A stretch of DNA of 64,000 nt from Candidatus Bathyarchaeota archaeon. GTDB taxonomy: Archaea; Thermoproteota; Bathyarchaeia; Bathyarchaeales; Bathycorpusculaceae. Shown here piece by piece: positions 15,654-25,033 of the stretch (position 1 is its first letter; each line of letters begins with the position of its first letter). Location of the stretch: positions 1 to 64,000 of the forward strand of contig PLNS01000021.1 of NCBI GenBank assembly GCA_003141855.1, read 5' to 3'. A program made the position numbers and the translations under genes. The notes beneath the pieces are model-generated. The model ran no database searches, was not told where the DNA came from, and saw only the letters and a list, made by a program, of their open reading frames with translations.

Positions 15654-18536
15654 ATGAGCCAAACCAAGCATTTCGAGCAGAAATGGCAAGCCAAATGGGA
15701 AAGCGCCCATGTTTTTGAGGCTGACCCTGACCCGAAACGGCAGAAGGTAATGGTTACTTTTCCGTACCCGTACATGAATGGTCCACTGCATGTGGGGCAC
15801 ACTTTCACGGCTTCGCGGGTGGATGCTTATGCTCGGTTTAAGCGCATGCAGGGTTACAATGTGCTTTGGCCTTGGGGTTGGCATTGGACTGGCCAGCCGC
15901 TTTTAGGCGCCAGTCAACGCGTAGCCAGAGGCGACCAAGAATACATACGCGTCTTGCTCGAAGTCGATGGCGTGCCAGAGGCGGAGCTTAAAAAATTCGT
16001 TGATCCCCTCTACATGGCTCAGTACTACACGAATGAGGGTCGTTTGGCGGCTAAAAGTATCGGTTTCTCGGTGGATTGGCGACGCGAATTCACCACGGTA
16101 ATGCCCACTTACCAAAAATTCATCGAGTGGCAATACAAAAACCTCAAAGAAAAAGGCTACGTCACACGAGGCACGCATCCAGTGGTTTGGTGCCCAAAAG
16201 ACAAAAGCCCAACAGGGGACCATGACCGCCAAAGCGGCGAAGGCGTCACCTCCGAAGAGTACACGCTCATAAAATACAAGCTAGACGAAAAAACCTATCT
16301 GCCAGCGGCAACTTTTCGTCCCGAAACCATTTATGGTGTAACCAACATGTGGATAAACCCTGACGCCGCCTACGTGGAAGCCACCGTTAACGGCGAAAAC
16401 TGGATAATCAGCCAAGAAGCCGCGGAGAAACTCAAAGAGCAAGAAAGAAAAGTCGAAGTAAAACGCGAATTCAAGGGCAAAGAACTCATAGGAAAAACCT
16501 TTGAGAACCCCGTGACAAAACTCAAGTTCCCCATTTTGCCCGGATGGTTTGTGGATGCTAAACAAGCAACTGGAGTGGTTTACAGCGTGCCAGCCCATGC
16601 GCCGTATGATTGGTTGGCGCTTAGAGATTTGCAGGAAAAACCCGAGGTCATGGCGGATTTCGGCGTTGACCCACAATTGGTGCTGGGGATTAAGCCAATT
16701 TCCATCATTAAAGTGGAGGGTTACGGCGATTTTCCAGCAGTCGAAATCGTAGAGCATATGGGCATCAAAAACCAGCACGACCCCAAAGCCGAAGAAGCCA
16801 CCAAGACACTCTACAAAAAAGAGTTCCATGGTGGCGTCCTAAAGGCGAGTTGCGGACCGTATGCTGGTAAATCTGTCCGAGAAGTCAAAGATATTCTGAT
16901 AAAAGATTTCAAGAAAATGGGCGTTGCCGACAGCATGTACGACTTACCCGAGCCAGTTATCTGCCGATGCATGACCCAGTGCATAGTAAAAATTCTCTCC
17001 GACCAATGGTTCCTAAACTATTCTGATCCACAATGGAAACAAAAAGCCCATGCCGCCGTCGCTCAAATGAACATTTACCCTGATTCAGCCAAGCCATGGT
17101 TCAACACGGTCATCGATTGGCTTCGCGAGTGGGCTTGCGCCAGAACCACCGGTTTTGGAACACCGCTGCCTTGGGGAAAAGGCTGGATAATCGAAACGCT
17201 CAGCGACTCCACAGTCTACATGGCGTTCTACACAGTAAACAAGCAAATAAAACAGAACAACGTTAAAGCTGAAGCGTTGACACCTGAAGTTTTCGACTAC
17301 ATTTTCTATGGAAAAGGAAACCCATCAGAACTCGCGAAGATATCCGGAATCAACGTTGATTTGCTGGAAGCTATGCGAGCCGAGTTCCTGTACTGGTACC
17401 CCTTCGACCTGCGAAACTCAGCCAAAGAACTCGTACCAAACCACCTTTCGTTCTGCATCTTCCACCATGCTGCATTGTTCCCGCCCGAGCACTGGCCCAA
17501 AGCCATCGGCGTAAACGGTATGCTCATGGTTGAAGGCAAACAGATGCACAAGAGCAAAGGCAACTTCATAACGATGAAAGGCGCCGTCGAAAAGTACGGT
17601 GCTGACGCGACACGTTGCGGTTTGTTGTTGGGCGCTGAGGGCATGGATGACCCTGACTGGCGTGCCGAAAATATAAGTGACCTGCAAGGCAAGTTTGAAG
17701 GCTTAATGGGTTTTGCGAGCGGAATAATCGCTTGTGCCAAAAATGGAGAAGACACTATGCTGGAGCGGTGGCTGCAAAGCAAACTTCAAAGCCGAATAAA
17801 AGAGGTCACCGCAAGCCTAGATGAGCTTAAAACCCGAACCGCCCTGCAAGTCGCGTTGTTTGAGACGTGGAATGATTTGCGATGGTACATTCAACGAAAA
17901 GGTAACACTAACGCGAAAGCTTTGGGTGATGCAGTGAAGGTTTGGCTAAAGATGCTTGCGCCTTTTGCGCCTTTCCTTTGCGAAGAGCTCTGGAGCCAAA
18001 CGGGCGAGGAAGGCTTCATTTGTGTTGCTCAGTGGCCAACGTTTGATGCTGGCAAGGTGGATGTTGCTGCGGAAGAGCAGGAGAACCTGATAACTGACTT
18101 AATGACCGACACCTCCAACATCCTAAAAGCCATGAAGATAACGCCAAAACGCATATGCTACTACACCGCTGCACCTTGGAAGTGGCAGGTTTACCTCAAA
18201 ATCTTAGACAAAACCACTGCTGGCGAAGCCAAAATCAACGAGTTAATGAAGGAATTCGCCGCCGACAAAGACCTAAAGCCCCATATGAAAGACATTGCAG
18301 GGTTGGTTCCACGGATAATCAAGGCTTTAACCAAAGTTTCAGGCGAGCGGAAAGCGAACATGCAGAAAATCAAAGCCGTGGATGAGCAAACCATTTTGGA
18401 GGGCGCAGTCGGCTTTTTGCATGAACGCTTCAACGCTGAAGTCTCCGTTTACGGGGAAAACGGCGAGGCGCGGTTTGACCCCAAGCAACGTGCAGCGATG
18501 GCTATGCCCTATCAACCCGCAATTTACATCGAATAA
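15654..18536 (+). CDS. leuS: Leucyl-tRNA synthetase (archaeal type)
   Basis: This is a 960-residue class I synthetase. ATG 15654 is chosen because the protein then begins MSQTKHFEQKW as expected, although the frame is open upstream. HVGHT (the HIGH motif) lies at residues 46-50 and MHKSK (KMSKS) at about 631-635. The CP1 editing domain includes FRPETIYGVTN. An archaeal/eukaryotic-type C-terminal extension follows. It charges tRNA-Leu. The gene is divergent from the GGPP synthase gene with 109 bp between starts. Confidence 0.97.
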   Translation: MSQTKHFEQKWQAKWESAHVFEADPDPKRQKVMVTFPYPYMNGPLHVGHTFTASRVDAYARFKRMQGYNVLWPWGWHWTGQPLLGASQRVARGDQEYIRVLLEVDGVPEAELKKFVDPLYMAQYYTNEGRLAAKSIGFSVDWRREFTTVMPTYQKFIEWQYKNLKEKGYVTRGTHPVVWCPKDKSPTGDHDRQSGEGVTSEEYTLIKYKLDEKTYLPAATFRPETIYGVTNMWINPDAAYVEATVNGENWIISQEAAEKLKEQERKVEVKREFKGKELIGKTFENPVTKLKFPILPGWFVDAKQATGVVYSVPAHAPYDWLALRDLQEKPEVMADFGVDPQLVLGIKPISIIKVEGYGDFPAVEIVEHMGIKNQHDPKAEEATKTLYKKEFHGGVLKASCGPYAGKSVREVKDILIKDFKKMGVADSMYDLPEPVICRCMTQCIVKILSDQWFLNYSDPQWKQKAHAAVAQMNIYPDSAKPWFNTVIDWLREWACARTTGFGTPLPWGKGWIIETLSDSTVYMAFYTVNKQIKQNNVKAEALTPEVFDYIFYGKGNPSELAKISGINVDLLEAMRAEFLYWYPFDLRNSAKELVPNHLSFCIFHHAALFPPEHWPKAIGVNGMLMVEGKQMHKSKGNFITMKGAVEKYGADATRCGLLLGAEGMDDPDWRAENISDLQGKFEGLMGFASGIIACAKNGEDTMLERWLQSKLQSRIKEVTASLDELKTRTALQVALFETWNDLRWYIQRKGNTNAKALGDAVKVWLKMLAPFAPFLCEELWSQTGEEGFICVAQWPTFDAGKVDVAAEEQENLITDLMTDTSNILKAMKITPKRICYYTAAPWKWQVYLKILDKTTAGEAKINELMKEFAADKDLKPHMKDIAGLVPRIIKALTKVSGERKANMQKIKAVDEQTILEGAVGFLHERFNAEVSVYGENGEARFDPKQRAAMAMPYQPAIYIE

Positions 18537-18552
18537 TTTTTTTTATTTTCCA
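18535..18552 (+). terminator. Oligo-T terminator after leuS
   Basis: ATAATTTTTTTTATTTTCC follows the leuS stop directly, an eight-T run typical of archaeal intrinsic termination. Confidence 0.55.
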
Positions 18553-18847
18553 ATTTAGGGGGCGTCTTTTTTTAACATGCTATTGGCTGCTGAAAACGCC
18601 AATACGGACCTACCTCTCTTAGTGATTGTGAGCAGTTTTGGCTTCTGAAAACACCTATACTCCTATGGTTTCTGCAACCTATTTCTATTAAGATCCAAAT
18701 ATGCCCTGCGTTTTTCTAAGGTTAGGCTGTAAGTATAGTTATTTATGCAGGGTTCATGTTGAGGTTTGCTGGCTAATCCAGAAGCTTTAAGTTTAATTAA
18801 CGTATTGAAAAACCCTCAAACCCCAAACATGAACCATCAATCAATGT
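18553..18847. other. Intergenic leuS to tRNA-Pro
   Basis: No open frame with coding character. CTTTAAGTTTAATT at about 18783 may be the BRE/TATA of the tRNA gene, though it is somewhat far from its 5' end. Nothing else is visible. Confidence 0.3.
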
Positions 18848-18926
18848 GGGGCCGTCGTCTAGCATGGTTCAGGATACGTGCCTGGGGCGTACGCGATCCT
18901 GGGTTCAAATCCCAGCGGCCTCACCA
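18848..18926 (+). tRNA. tRNA-Pro(GGG), CCA encoded
   Basis: A full cloverleaf can be drawn: acceptor GGGGCCG with CGGCCTC (one G-U pair), D-stem GTCT with GGAT, anticodon stem CGTGC with GTACG around loop CTGGGGC, and T-stem CTGGG with CCCAG around TTCAAAT. U33 is at 18883 and the anticodon GGG at 18884-18886, hence proline. The discriminator A is 18923 and CCA follows in the genome. No intron is seen. The integrase gene starts 58 bp downstream, so its 3' end is the likely attachment site. Confidence 0.93.
18898..18926 (+). other. Probable integration site (attL) in the tRNA-Pro 3' end
   Basis: The T-arm and acceptor end of the tRNA gene abut the integrase, the usual layout for an element integrated into a tRNA gene with its 3' end restored. 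A perfect direct repeat was not found downstream; weaker relics lie at 51981-52012 and 55515-55540, and an inverted one at 56438. Confidence 0.5.
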
Positions 18927-18983
18927 CCCTTTGGGTTCGGAACCACCACTAGTCTTATTAGATTAAACGCTTGATTATAATTT

Positions 18984-20273
18984 ATGCAGCGCCGCGCAAA
19001 ATACACTTATTTGTTTGAAGATGGGGACGTCAGGAGATGGTATGAGAACACCTCGCGAGGTTCATTAGTCTCTGCTGATGTATGTTTGCGCAGGCTTGGC
19101 AGTTTTTGCGAGCAACTTAAAATTAAGCCAAAAGAGTTTGCAGCACTACCAGATCGTGAGCTCCACAATATGCTTATGGATTATGTTTCCTCTGAAGAAA
19201 AAGAAGGACACGCAGGAAACTACATCAACTCAACCATTAAAGCTCTTAAATCCTGGCTGGCTCACAACCAAAGAGCAACAAAAATTAAAATAAAAATTAA
19301 CGGCATTGATGAGACCCCTACGCTGAAGGATGAAAGAGTTCCAACTCTTGGTGAGTTAAGAAGAATTTTTCTTTCAGGCGATGGAAAAGCCAGAACAGCC
19401 TGTGCCTTGGTTGCCCATGGCGGTTTAAGACTACAGACATTAGGCGATTACAAGGGTAAGGACGGATTGAGGATCAGTGACTTGCCGGAGTTAACGATTG
19501 AAAGCAAAACGGTGACTTTTTCTAAAGTCCCAGCACAAGTGGTAGTTCGCCAAAACTTGAGCAAAGCAGGGCATCAATATTTTACATTTCTAAGTGAGGA
19601 AGGTTGCGGCTATCTCAAAGACTACTTGGAAGAAAGACTAAGAGAAGGCGAAAAACTCGATTTATCGTCCCCTATAATCACACCCAAAATGAAAATGAAA
19701 CCATTCATAAGATCAGTAAATATTGGCGACTTAATGCGCGATGCAATAAGAAAGGCAGGTTTTTCATGGCGACCCTACGTTCTGAGGTGCTATTTTGATA
19801 CTCAACTAATGTTGGCTGAATCAAAAGGCTTAGTGTTAAGGGATTACCGACAGTTTTGGATGGGCCATAAAGGTGACGTTGAGCATCGGTATACCGTCAA
19901 CAAGCGCAGGTTACCTGATAGCGTAATTGCTGACATGCGCCAAGCCTATGAAAAAAGTCAAGAGTTCTTACAAACTTCGAAAAGTAGCGAGACAAGCGAG
20001 GAAAAGCTTGGGAACAGCATTAGGAAGCAGCTTCTGTTGGTCGCTGGTTTAAGTCAAGAAGACTTGGATAAGATGGATTTGGCTTCGATGAGCGACGAAG
20101 AGTTACAGAGTATAATTAGGAAGAGGCTACTAGGAGTGCAACAATCGAACGGGGCTTCCCAGAAAGTGGTGAGTGTTGACGAAGCAAATAATTACCTTGC
20201 ATTGGGCTGGCAATATGTGGCTAAGCTTTCAGAAAATAAAGTTGTTATCAAAATGAACTCTGTGAATCAATAA
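18984..20273 (+). CDS. int: Tyrosine recombinase/integrase
   Basis: This 429-residue integrase has an N-terminal SAM-like core-binding domain (to about 120) and a catalytic domain. Visible active-site residues: Arg in AHGGLRLQTL (about 147), Arg in PYVLRCYFDTQL (the HxxR position, with His replaced), His in WMGHKGD and the nucleophile Tyr in EHRYTV (about 303). The C-terminal 100 residues, with NYLALGWQYVAKLSENKVVI, form a tail seen in other archaeal integrases. It is encoded directly after tRNA-Pro and most likely mobilises the accessory region. Confidence 0.9.
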   Translation: MQRRAKYTYLFEDGDVRRWYENTSRGSLVSADVCLRRLGSFCEQLKIKPKEFAALPDRELHNMLMDYVSSEEKEGHAGNYINSTIKALKSWLAHNQRATKIKIKINGIDETPTLKDERVPTLGELRRIFLSGDGKARTACALVAHGGLRLQTLGDYKGKDGLRISDLPELTIESKTVTFSKVPAQVVVRQNLSKAGHQYFTFLSEEGCGYLKDYLEERLREGEKLDLSSPIITPKMKMKPFIRSVNIGDLMRDAIRKAGFSWRPYVLRCYFDTQLMLAESKGLVLRDYRQFWMGHKGDVEHRYTVNKRRLPDSVIADMRQAYEKSQEFLQTSKSSETSEEKLGNSIRKQLLLVAGLSQEDLDKMDLASMSDEELQSIIRKRLLGVQQSNGASQKVVSVDEANNYLALGWQYVAKLSENKVVIKMNSVNQ

Positions 20274-20293
20274 AAAGCTGAGTGAAACGAAAA

Positions 20294-20533
20294 ATGAAAG
20301 AAGACATAACACAAAGTGCTGTTAGAATAAAGAAACTTCGGAAAATTGAAGTTAAATGTTCTTCAATTCCCAAAATAATTTCTTTCTCATGTTCTAAATG
20401 CGGAAAAATACTTTCGATTGAAGAGACTTTTTGTGCAGTTGACCCTGACAAGAAGGTTAAGAACTCGAGGTTTGAAGAAGCTGTGTTCTGGGCTTTTTTC
20501 TGCACCGATTGTCTTTCGCTAAAGAAGGAATAG
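20294..20533 (+). CDS. Small zinc-ribbon protein
   Basis: Read from ATG 20294 this is 79 residues (a GTG four codons upstream is an alternative). Two CxxC knuckles, CSKCGK and CTDCLSL, are spaced about 37 residues apart and probably bind zinc. The gene sits 20 bp downstream of the integrase on the same strand and could be co-transcribed. Function is unknown; small zinc-ribbon proteins on mobile elements are often DNA-binding accessory factors. Confidence 0.5.
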   Translation: MKEDITQSAVRIKKLRKIEVKCSSIPKIISFSCSKCGKILSIEETFCAVDPDKKVKNSRFEEAVFWAFFCTDCLSLKKE

Positions 20534-20552
20534 AAAGAGGACAAGGTTTGAA

Positions 20553-20879
20553 TTATTTCTGGAAAAGGTCTTCTATCTCTTGAAGGCGTCGAAACAACTC
20601 TGACCCTTTCTCTGTTGGTTTGTAGACTGTTCTTATAGGTCTTGAGTCCATTACGGTCCGTTTAATAAGTTCTAATTTGAGAAGCCCTCGAACGATTAGT
20701 GTTACGGTGGCTCGGCTTTGAACAATGTGGCTTTCGACCGCAAACTTCAATATGTCGGCATAATGAACTGACTCGTTTTTGCAAATGTACTCTAGAGTTT
20801 CGTAGAAGCCCTTCTTTGACATTTTCCTCAGGGCGTTTTGGAAGACCTTTCTCTTTTCTGTATCCATCTGTTGTTGCAC
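20553..20879 (-). CDS. Winged-helix transcriptional regulator
   Basis: This 108-residue protein starts at GTG 20879. The winged-helix part is YETLEYICKNESVHYADILK followed by SRATVTLIVRGLLKLELIKR and a wing with PTEKGSELFRRLQEI, similar to MarR/PadR-like archaeal regulators. It converges on the integrase cluster and is divergent from the gene at 21029. It could control excision or the recombinase operons; no target site was identified. Confidence 0.7.
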   Translation of the reverse strand: MQQQMDTEKRKVFQNALRKMSKKGFYETLEYICKNESVHYADILKFAVESHIVQSRATVTLIVRGLLKLELIKRTVMDSRPIRTVYKPTEKGSELFRRLQEIEDLFQK

Positions 20880-21028
20880 GTAAGTTGATGTAGGCGTAGC
20901 CGTGATAAGTTGTAAGCATACAAAATGGATGCTAAGGATTACAAAATAAATCTATGCTCTCAAACAGTAATCCTTAAACATCAACTATGCCTCTATTCCT
21001 AAGCTGAAGCAATAGGTGTGTTTAGGAC

Positions 21029-21256
21029 ATGAGTGAGAGCAAAAAGAAACAGACTGTTTCACTTAACCTCAAACTGCCCGAGGACTTAGGGACCAGATAC
21101 AACAGCTACATAACAAGAGTCGTAGCTCATCAAGGATACGTTCCTTTTGGCATAAAAACGACAATCGCCTTTTTAGCAATAAAAGAATGGCTCGACAAAA
21201 ACGAGAACAAATTGGACATCGATTTCTCTCGCCCAACCGGAAATCGAAAACATTAG
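21029..21256 (+). CDS. Small hypothetical protein, possibly ribbon-helix-helix
   Basis: This 75-residue protein begins with a strand-like KKQTVSLNLKLPEDLGTRYN segment followed by two predicted helices, a pattern seen in ribbon-helix-helix DNA-binding proteins. It is basic. The start ATG 21029 has no strong ribosome-binding site. It diverges from the winged-helix gene. Confidence 0.5.
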   Translation: MSESKKKQTVSLNLKLPEDLGTRYNSYITRVVAHQGYVPFGIKTTIAFLAIKEWLDKNENKLDIDFSRPTGNRKH

Positions 21257-21691
21257 TTAGGGCTCCCAAAAGCCCCAAATTCGTATTCCATTCATTGTTC
21301 CAGATCGCTGTTCCAAGAATTTTTTTTATTGATTATCTCAAAAGGCGTTGTGGCAAATCTAGTTCGCCTTTTGACGGATTAACCGCATAATGGAGAATTT
21401 GTCCATAGCCTCATGCAATTTCATATCAAAAGAAACAGACAACAATTATGTTATACGAAGTTGTCATGCATTTATTGGCAATGAATTATTACATCAATGC
21501 CTAATGCACAAAGATAAGAATAATATCAGCAAAAGGCAACAGTCATTTTCATGATTTATTCCAAATGCAAATTTTCGTAATTTCTGGTTACGAGTACCAC
21601 AATCAGCAATTTGTTTCGTGGCTATTTTTTGTGCAGACAATAGAGAAAAAATACCGACAAATACAAGCTATTATTAAATTTACGGCACGTA

Positions 21692-21708
21692 TATCTATTG
21701 AATAGATA
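21692..21708. promoter_or_regulatory. Perfect palindrome upstream of recombinase operon
   Basis: TATCTATTGAATAGATA is an 8-bp perfect inverted repeat around one central base, about 35 bp before the presumed TATA box. It may bind an activator or repressor of the operon. Confidence 0.45.
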
Positions 21709-21721
21709 AAAGAAGCACTTA

Positions 21722-21738
21722 TGTGTACGCTCTACACA
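21722..21738. promoter_or_regulatory. Second inverted repeat upstream of recombinase operon
   Basis: TGTGTA and TACACA flank a 5-nt spacer immediately before the TATA-like sequence. Together with the palindrome 14 bp away it suggests a regulated promoter. Confidence 0.4.
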
Positions 21739-21794
21739 AATAAGGCTATAAACTCACTCCGCATACTCAATACACATCTGGAAGGTCGAGAAGA

Positions 21795-22199
21795 ATGACT
21801 GACGCGAACGCAAACGTTCTAAGGCGGGCTATTGCGGCCCGACCGAATGTGACACGCTCAAATCATGTGCACACCTTCATCCGAAACGACTCAAGCGTCG
21901 GCACAAATGGGGATTCCCAACAGAAACCCAGGAAAACAACCCAAATTAACGAGACGCCGTCAAAGAACCGACATTTAACCCATAAGGCACAAGAAACTGA
22001 AATAAGTGCTCTAGAAAGTATTTGCCTGTCTAGGAAAACGGTTGACATCCGTCCTCTCAAAGCTTTCGTTCGCGCCAATTACCAAAAAGACTCTGCAATC
22101 TACGAAGTGGTCGTTACAGATGAGGATTTCCTTGATGCGGCTGAGTTTTCCGCGAAAGTCGGTGTATTCTTGAAATTGTCTCGGAGGATCAAGAATTGA
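21795..22199 (+). CDS. Hypothetical protein, first gene of recombinase operon
   Basis: This 134-residue basic protein has a low-complexity first half (Asn/Thr/Lys-rich) and a more ordered second half (TVDIRPLKAFVRANYQKDSA, FLDAAEFSAKVGVFLKLSRR). No family recognised. Its TGA overlaps the TTG start of the serine recombinase gene, so the two are translationally coupled. It might be a partner of the recombinase. Confidence 0.55.
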   Translation: MTDANANVLRRAIAARPNVTRSNHVHTFIRNDSSVGTNGDSQQKPRKTTQINETPSKNRHLTHKAQETEISALESICLSRKTVDIRPLKAFVRANYQKDSAIYEVVVTDEDFLDAAEFSAKVGVFLKLSRRIKN

Positions 22200-23953
22200 C
22201 AATTTTCCGTCCGGAGACCGTAAGATTGGAGGGGCGAAGACAAGCCGAATGGGCATTTTTCCATCAGAAAATTATGCCACAATTACGTCACAAAATCAAG
22301 GAATTCGCGAGTTTTTGGCGATTTCACATTAAAAGTCGTATAAAACTTCATATAATTTTCAGGATTACGTCGTCGTACGACACGAAAATCCTAATTAGGA
22401 TAAGAAATTTGATACAATTCTTTAAGTCCAAACGTTTAAGCATGGTCTTTTGTGGCTCTCCTTATATAGGGATGCCAAAATCCTATTTTTTAGGAGCGAG
22501 CATATTAGGCACAATTTTGGGTATTCTGTCGCTATCGCACTCTCTTTTCCCCTTTGTTTCATTGCCCTTTTTGATGGGTCTTGCTTCGCAGAATCCAAAA
22601 CCAGACGATAAGCCTAAAACAGAAAGGGCTGAGCCTCCGGAAAAAAGTATCAATTCCAAGAACCAAAATGACCATCAAAAAAGGAAACGGTCAACAACCG
22701 CCTATATGAAAATCCTGTTTCCCGAAATAGAAGATATAATTGAAACCGGGTTGGATGGACCACCAGTTGCCATTTACATCCGTGTTAGCACCTGGCTGCA
22801 GGTCCTTGAGGGCCAGAGCATGGAATACCAGAAGAAAGAACTTTTGAATCTGGCAAAACAAACAATCAAAGCTTCAATTATCTACATTATTTCTGACGCA
22901 GGAAAAAGTGGACGCAACTTTAGTAACCGAAACCTAGGAATTATTCTTCAACTTGCCGCTGCTCAGAAAATCCAGCGCTTGCTCGTGTCGGAAGTTGACA
23001 GAGCTGGGAGAGATGCATTTGAATTGCTTTATTATCTTTTTCAGTTGAGGAGTTATAATGTATTACTACAGACGCCACAAGAACTCCTCGACCTTAAACG
23101 CCTCGTCGATTTAATCAATCTTGCATTCAAATCTGCGGCCGCTGAGGACCAAGTATTGGCAAGAGGCGCTGGTTCGAAACGAACAAAGGTCGGCAACTTC
23201 TTAAAAGGACAATGGAACATTCCCGTTCCATTAGGATACAAGAAATCAGCAAAGAAATCCTGGATAAAAAAAGTGCCCGCTTGGGAACCAGTAAAAATCT
23301 TCAATGATATTTTTTTATTCTATCGTGAAATGAAAAATTATAAAGCAGTCTGTCGAACCGTAAACTGTCAATACGACAGCTTCTTAATGTCAACTATCAA
23401 GAGACATTTAACCCCTGCCGAGATTACGCGAATATTAAGGAATTCGGTCTACGTCGGAAAACCTCGCAGTGGTGAGGCGGTTAGAGACGATCCAACCTTA
23501 GCCTACATTGATGATATGAAGATTTTTGAAAAAGCCCAAGAAATAATGAGAGATAAAAGTGAAGAATATGAGCGTCACGACAAACGAATTCAGGAAGTTG
23601 CCAAATATTTTGACCCTGACGCCATAAAATGCATTGAAAACATCATAGTGCCGTGTCCAAGATGCGGAAAACCAATGGATGGCAATGGTCATCCAGGCTA
23701 CGTTTGCCTAACTTGTAACAAGAATAGATGTGATCTTAAGAAAACAGAGATCGCTAACCTCAGGCACCACGTACTCTACCGAGAACAAATACTCAAGTTA
23801 ACCATCAAATTCTCAAATGAAGATCAACTAAATCCGAAGGCTCGTAGAGAAGTTGCCGAACTTGAACGCTTACTTGAAAAAGCGATAGCTAAAGCAATCA
23901 AGGTAAGTGCAAAGATGAAAAAAATAAAGAAGGAGGTGAGAAAAAATGAATAA
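22196..23953 (+). CDS. Large serine recombinase with hydrophobic N-terminal extension (active-site intact)
   Basis: This 585-residue protein has an unusual first 190 residues: a basic stretch, then a long hydrophobic segment (LGASILGTILGILSLS, SLFPFVSLPFLMGLA) that could cross the membrane twice, then a charged linker. The resolvase domain follows with AIYIRVSTWLQ (Arg and nucleophile Ser), SEVDRAGRDAF (Asp-Arg..Arg) and a recombinase domain with PVPLGYKK. A zinc ribbon (CPRCGKP, CLTCNKNRC) and a C-terminal coiled coil end the protein. TTG 22196 overlaps the upstream stop; a later start near residue 190 would give a conventional recombinase. Confidence 0.85.
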   Translation: MTIFRPETVRLEGRRQAEWAFFHQKIMPQLRHKIKEFASFWRFHIKSRIKLHIIFRITSSYDTKILIRIRNLIQFFKSKRLSMVFCGSPYIGMPKSYFLGASILGTILGILSLSHSLFPFVSLPFLMGLASQNPKPDDKPKTERAEPPEKSINSKNQNDHQKRKRSTTAYMKILFPEIEDIIETGLDGPPVAIYIRVSTWLQVLEGQSMEYQKKELLNLAKQTIKASIIYIISDAGKSGRNFSNRNLGIILQLAAAQKIQRLLVSEVDRAGRDAFELLYYLFQLRSYNVLLQTPQELLDLKRLVDLINLAFKSAAAEDQVLARGAGSKRTKVGNFLKGQWNIPVPLGYKKSAKKSWIKKVPAWEPVKIFNDIFLFYREMKNYKAVCRTVNCQYDSFLMSTIKRHLTPAEITRILRNSVYVGKPRSGEAVRDDPTLAYIDDMKIFEKAQEIMRDKSEEYERHDKRIQEVAKYFDPDAIKCIENIIVPCPRCGKPMDGNGHPGYVCLTCNKNRCDLKKTEIANLRHHVLYREQILKLTIKFSNEDQLNPKARREVAELERLLEKAIAKAIKVSAKMKKIKKEVRKNE

Positions 23954-24788
23954 TTCTACATCCAAAAAAAGAGGTGTGATATACGTGAGGGTAAACGCAA
24001 GTGTCGCAAGCGCATATAGTAGTGACAATTCTGTTGAACGCCAAATCTCTGAGTGTAAAGAAAAAATGAAACGTGATAACGTTGAAGAAGTCTACGCTCC
24101 AATAATAGATTTAACATCAGCAAAAAAAACTCAAAACAACGGTTTAATGGAAGTGCTGAAACTTGCCGAAAATGGAAGCATTGACTATCTATACACAATT
24201 GAGCTTGATAGGATAAGCAGAGACTCAATAGCGCTCCTATATTTTCTATTTAAACTACGTGGATGTAACGTTACCGTCGCAACTCCTTTTCAAATATATG
24301 ACATAAAGAAAATTGAAGACTTGATATACATCGTCGTAAAAGCTTATGCAGCTGAGAATCAAATCGAAATCCGGAGAAACACCAGCCTTAAGACTAGGAT
24401 TCAAAGATTCAAAAATCGTATATGGATTTCTGCTATTCCGCCGGGATTCGAGAAGAAAGAAAAATGGATAACAAAAAGCCCTGGCTGGGAACCCGTAATA
24501 AATGCTTTGTTCAACCTCTTTCTCGAAAACAAAAACGACGAATCAGTCCGCGAAAGCGTTAATGAAACTTTCCGAGACTTTCTCAAACAACCCTTAACGC
24601 GGCAGCAAATCAGAGAAATCCTTAGAAATCCGCTCTATGTCGGCAAACCCCAACTCGGCGGCGCGGTTATTGAGAAAGCGTTTCCAGCAACAGTTGTCGA
24701 AGATCCAAATCTACGCTTTGTGACTGATGAACTATATGCAAAGGCACAAGAAATCATGGTGGCTATCGATGCTAAATATTCCCTTTAA
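23946..24788 (+). CDS. Serine recombinase paralogue with catalytic Ser replaced by Asn
   Basis: This 280-residue protein starts at an ATG with GGAGGTGAG upstream and overlaps the previous gene by 8 nt. The resolvase domain reads IYVRVNASVASAY: Arg is kept but the nucleophile Ser is Asn. The second motif ELDRISRDSI is intact, and a recombinase domain follows (IREILRNPLYVGKPQLGG), but no zinc ribbon. It is probably a catalytically dead subunit. It is similar to the C-terminal half of the upstream recombinase, so the pair probably arose by duplication. Confidence 0.82.
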   Translation: MNNSTSKKRGVIYVRVNASVASAYSSDNSVERQISECKEKMKRDNVEEVYAPIIDLTSAKKTQNNGLMEVLKLAENGSIDYLYTIELDRISRDSIALLYFLFKLRGCNVTVATPFQIYDIKKIEDLIYIVVKAYAAENQIEIRRNTSLKTRIQRFKNRIWISAIPPGFEKKEKWITKSPGWEPVINALFNLFLENKNDESVRESVNETFRDFLKQPLTRQQIREILRNPLYVGKPQLGGAVIEKAFPATVVEDPNLRFVTDELYAKAQEIMVAIDAKYSL

Positions 24789-24790
24789 CG

Positions 24791-25010
24791 GTGGAAAACG
24801 TTTCCAAGCTTGACCCAAGATTGAACTTTCTACACCGAAAGAGGCTAACCCCCATTTTTATTTTTCCCGAAACTCGAAGAAGTTGGATTTCTTGCCTAAA
24901 GACGGCTGGAAGATGTTACAAAAAAGATGAAGACCAAACTAAAAAAACACGAAAATCAAGAAGTTCCAACAATCAGTCCAATTCGAACCCTAGACGTTGA
25001 GTTGTATACA
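24791..25010 (+). pseudogene. Decayed spacer between recombinase paralogues
   Basis: A GTG opens a 69-residue frame without clear protein character. A second frame contains protein-like pieces (FFPKLEEVGFLA, VTKKMKTKLKKHENQEVP) broken by stops. I read this as the remains of the C-terminal part of a recombinase, lost after duplication. It could also be plain spacer. Confidence 0.3.
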
Positions 25011-25033
25011 TTTCACACTAAGGAGGTGATATA

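Larger units (their letters stand above)
21257..21794. other. AT-rich upstream region of the plus-strand recombinase operon
   Basis: There is no coding frame of note in about 540 bp. Two inverted repeats (21692-21708, 21722-21738) and a TATA-like GGCTATAAACTC at about 21742 precede the operon, with GAAGGT as ribosome-binding site near 21780. Confidence 0.5.

Noticed and set aside
15545..15808. Longer N-terminus of the GGPP synthase
   Set aside because: The frame is open but overlaps leuS on the other strand and the extra residues do not resemble the family.
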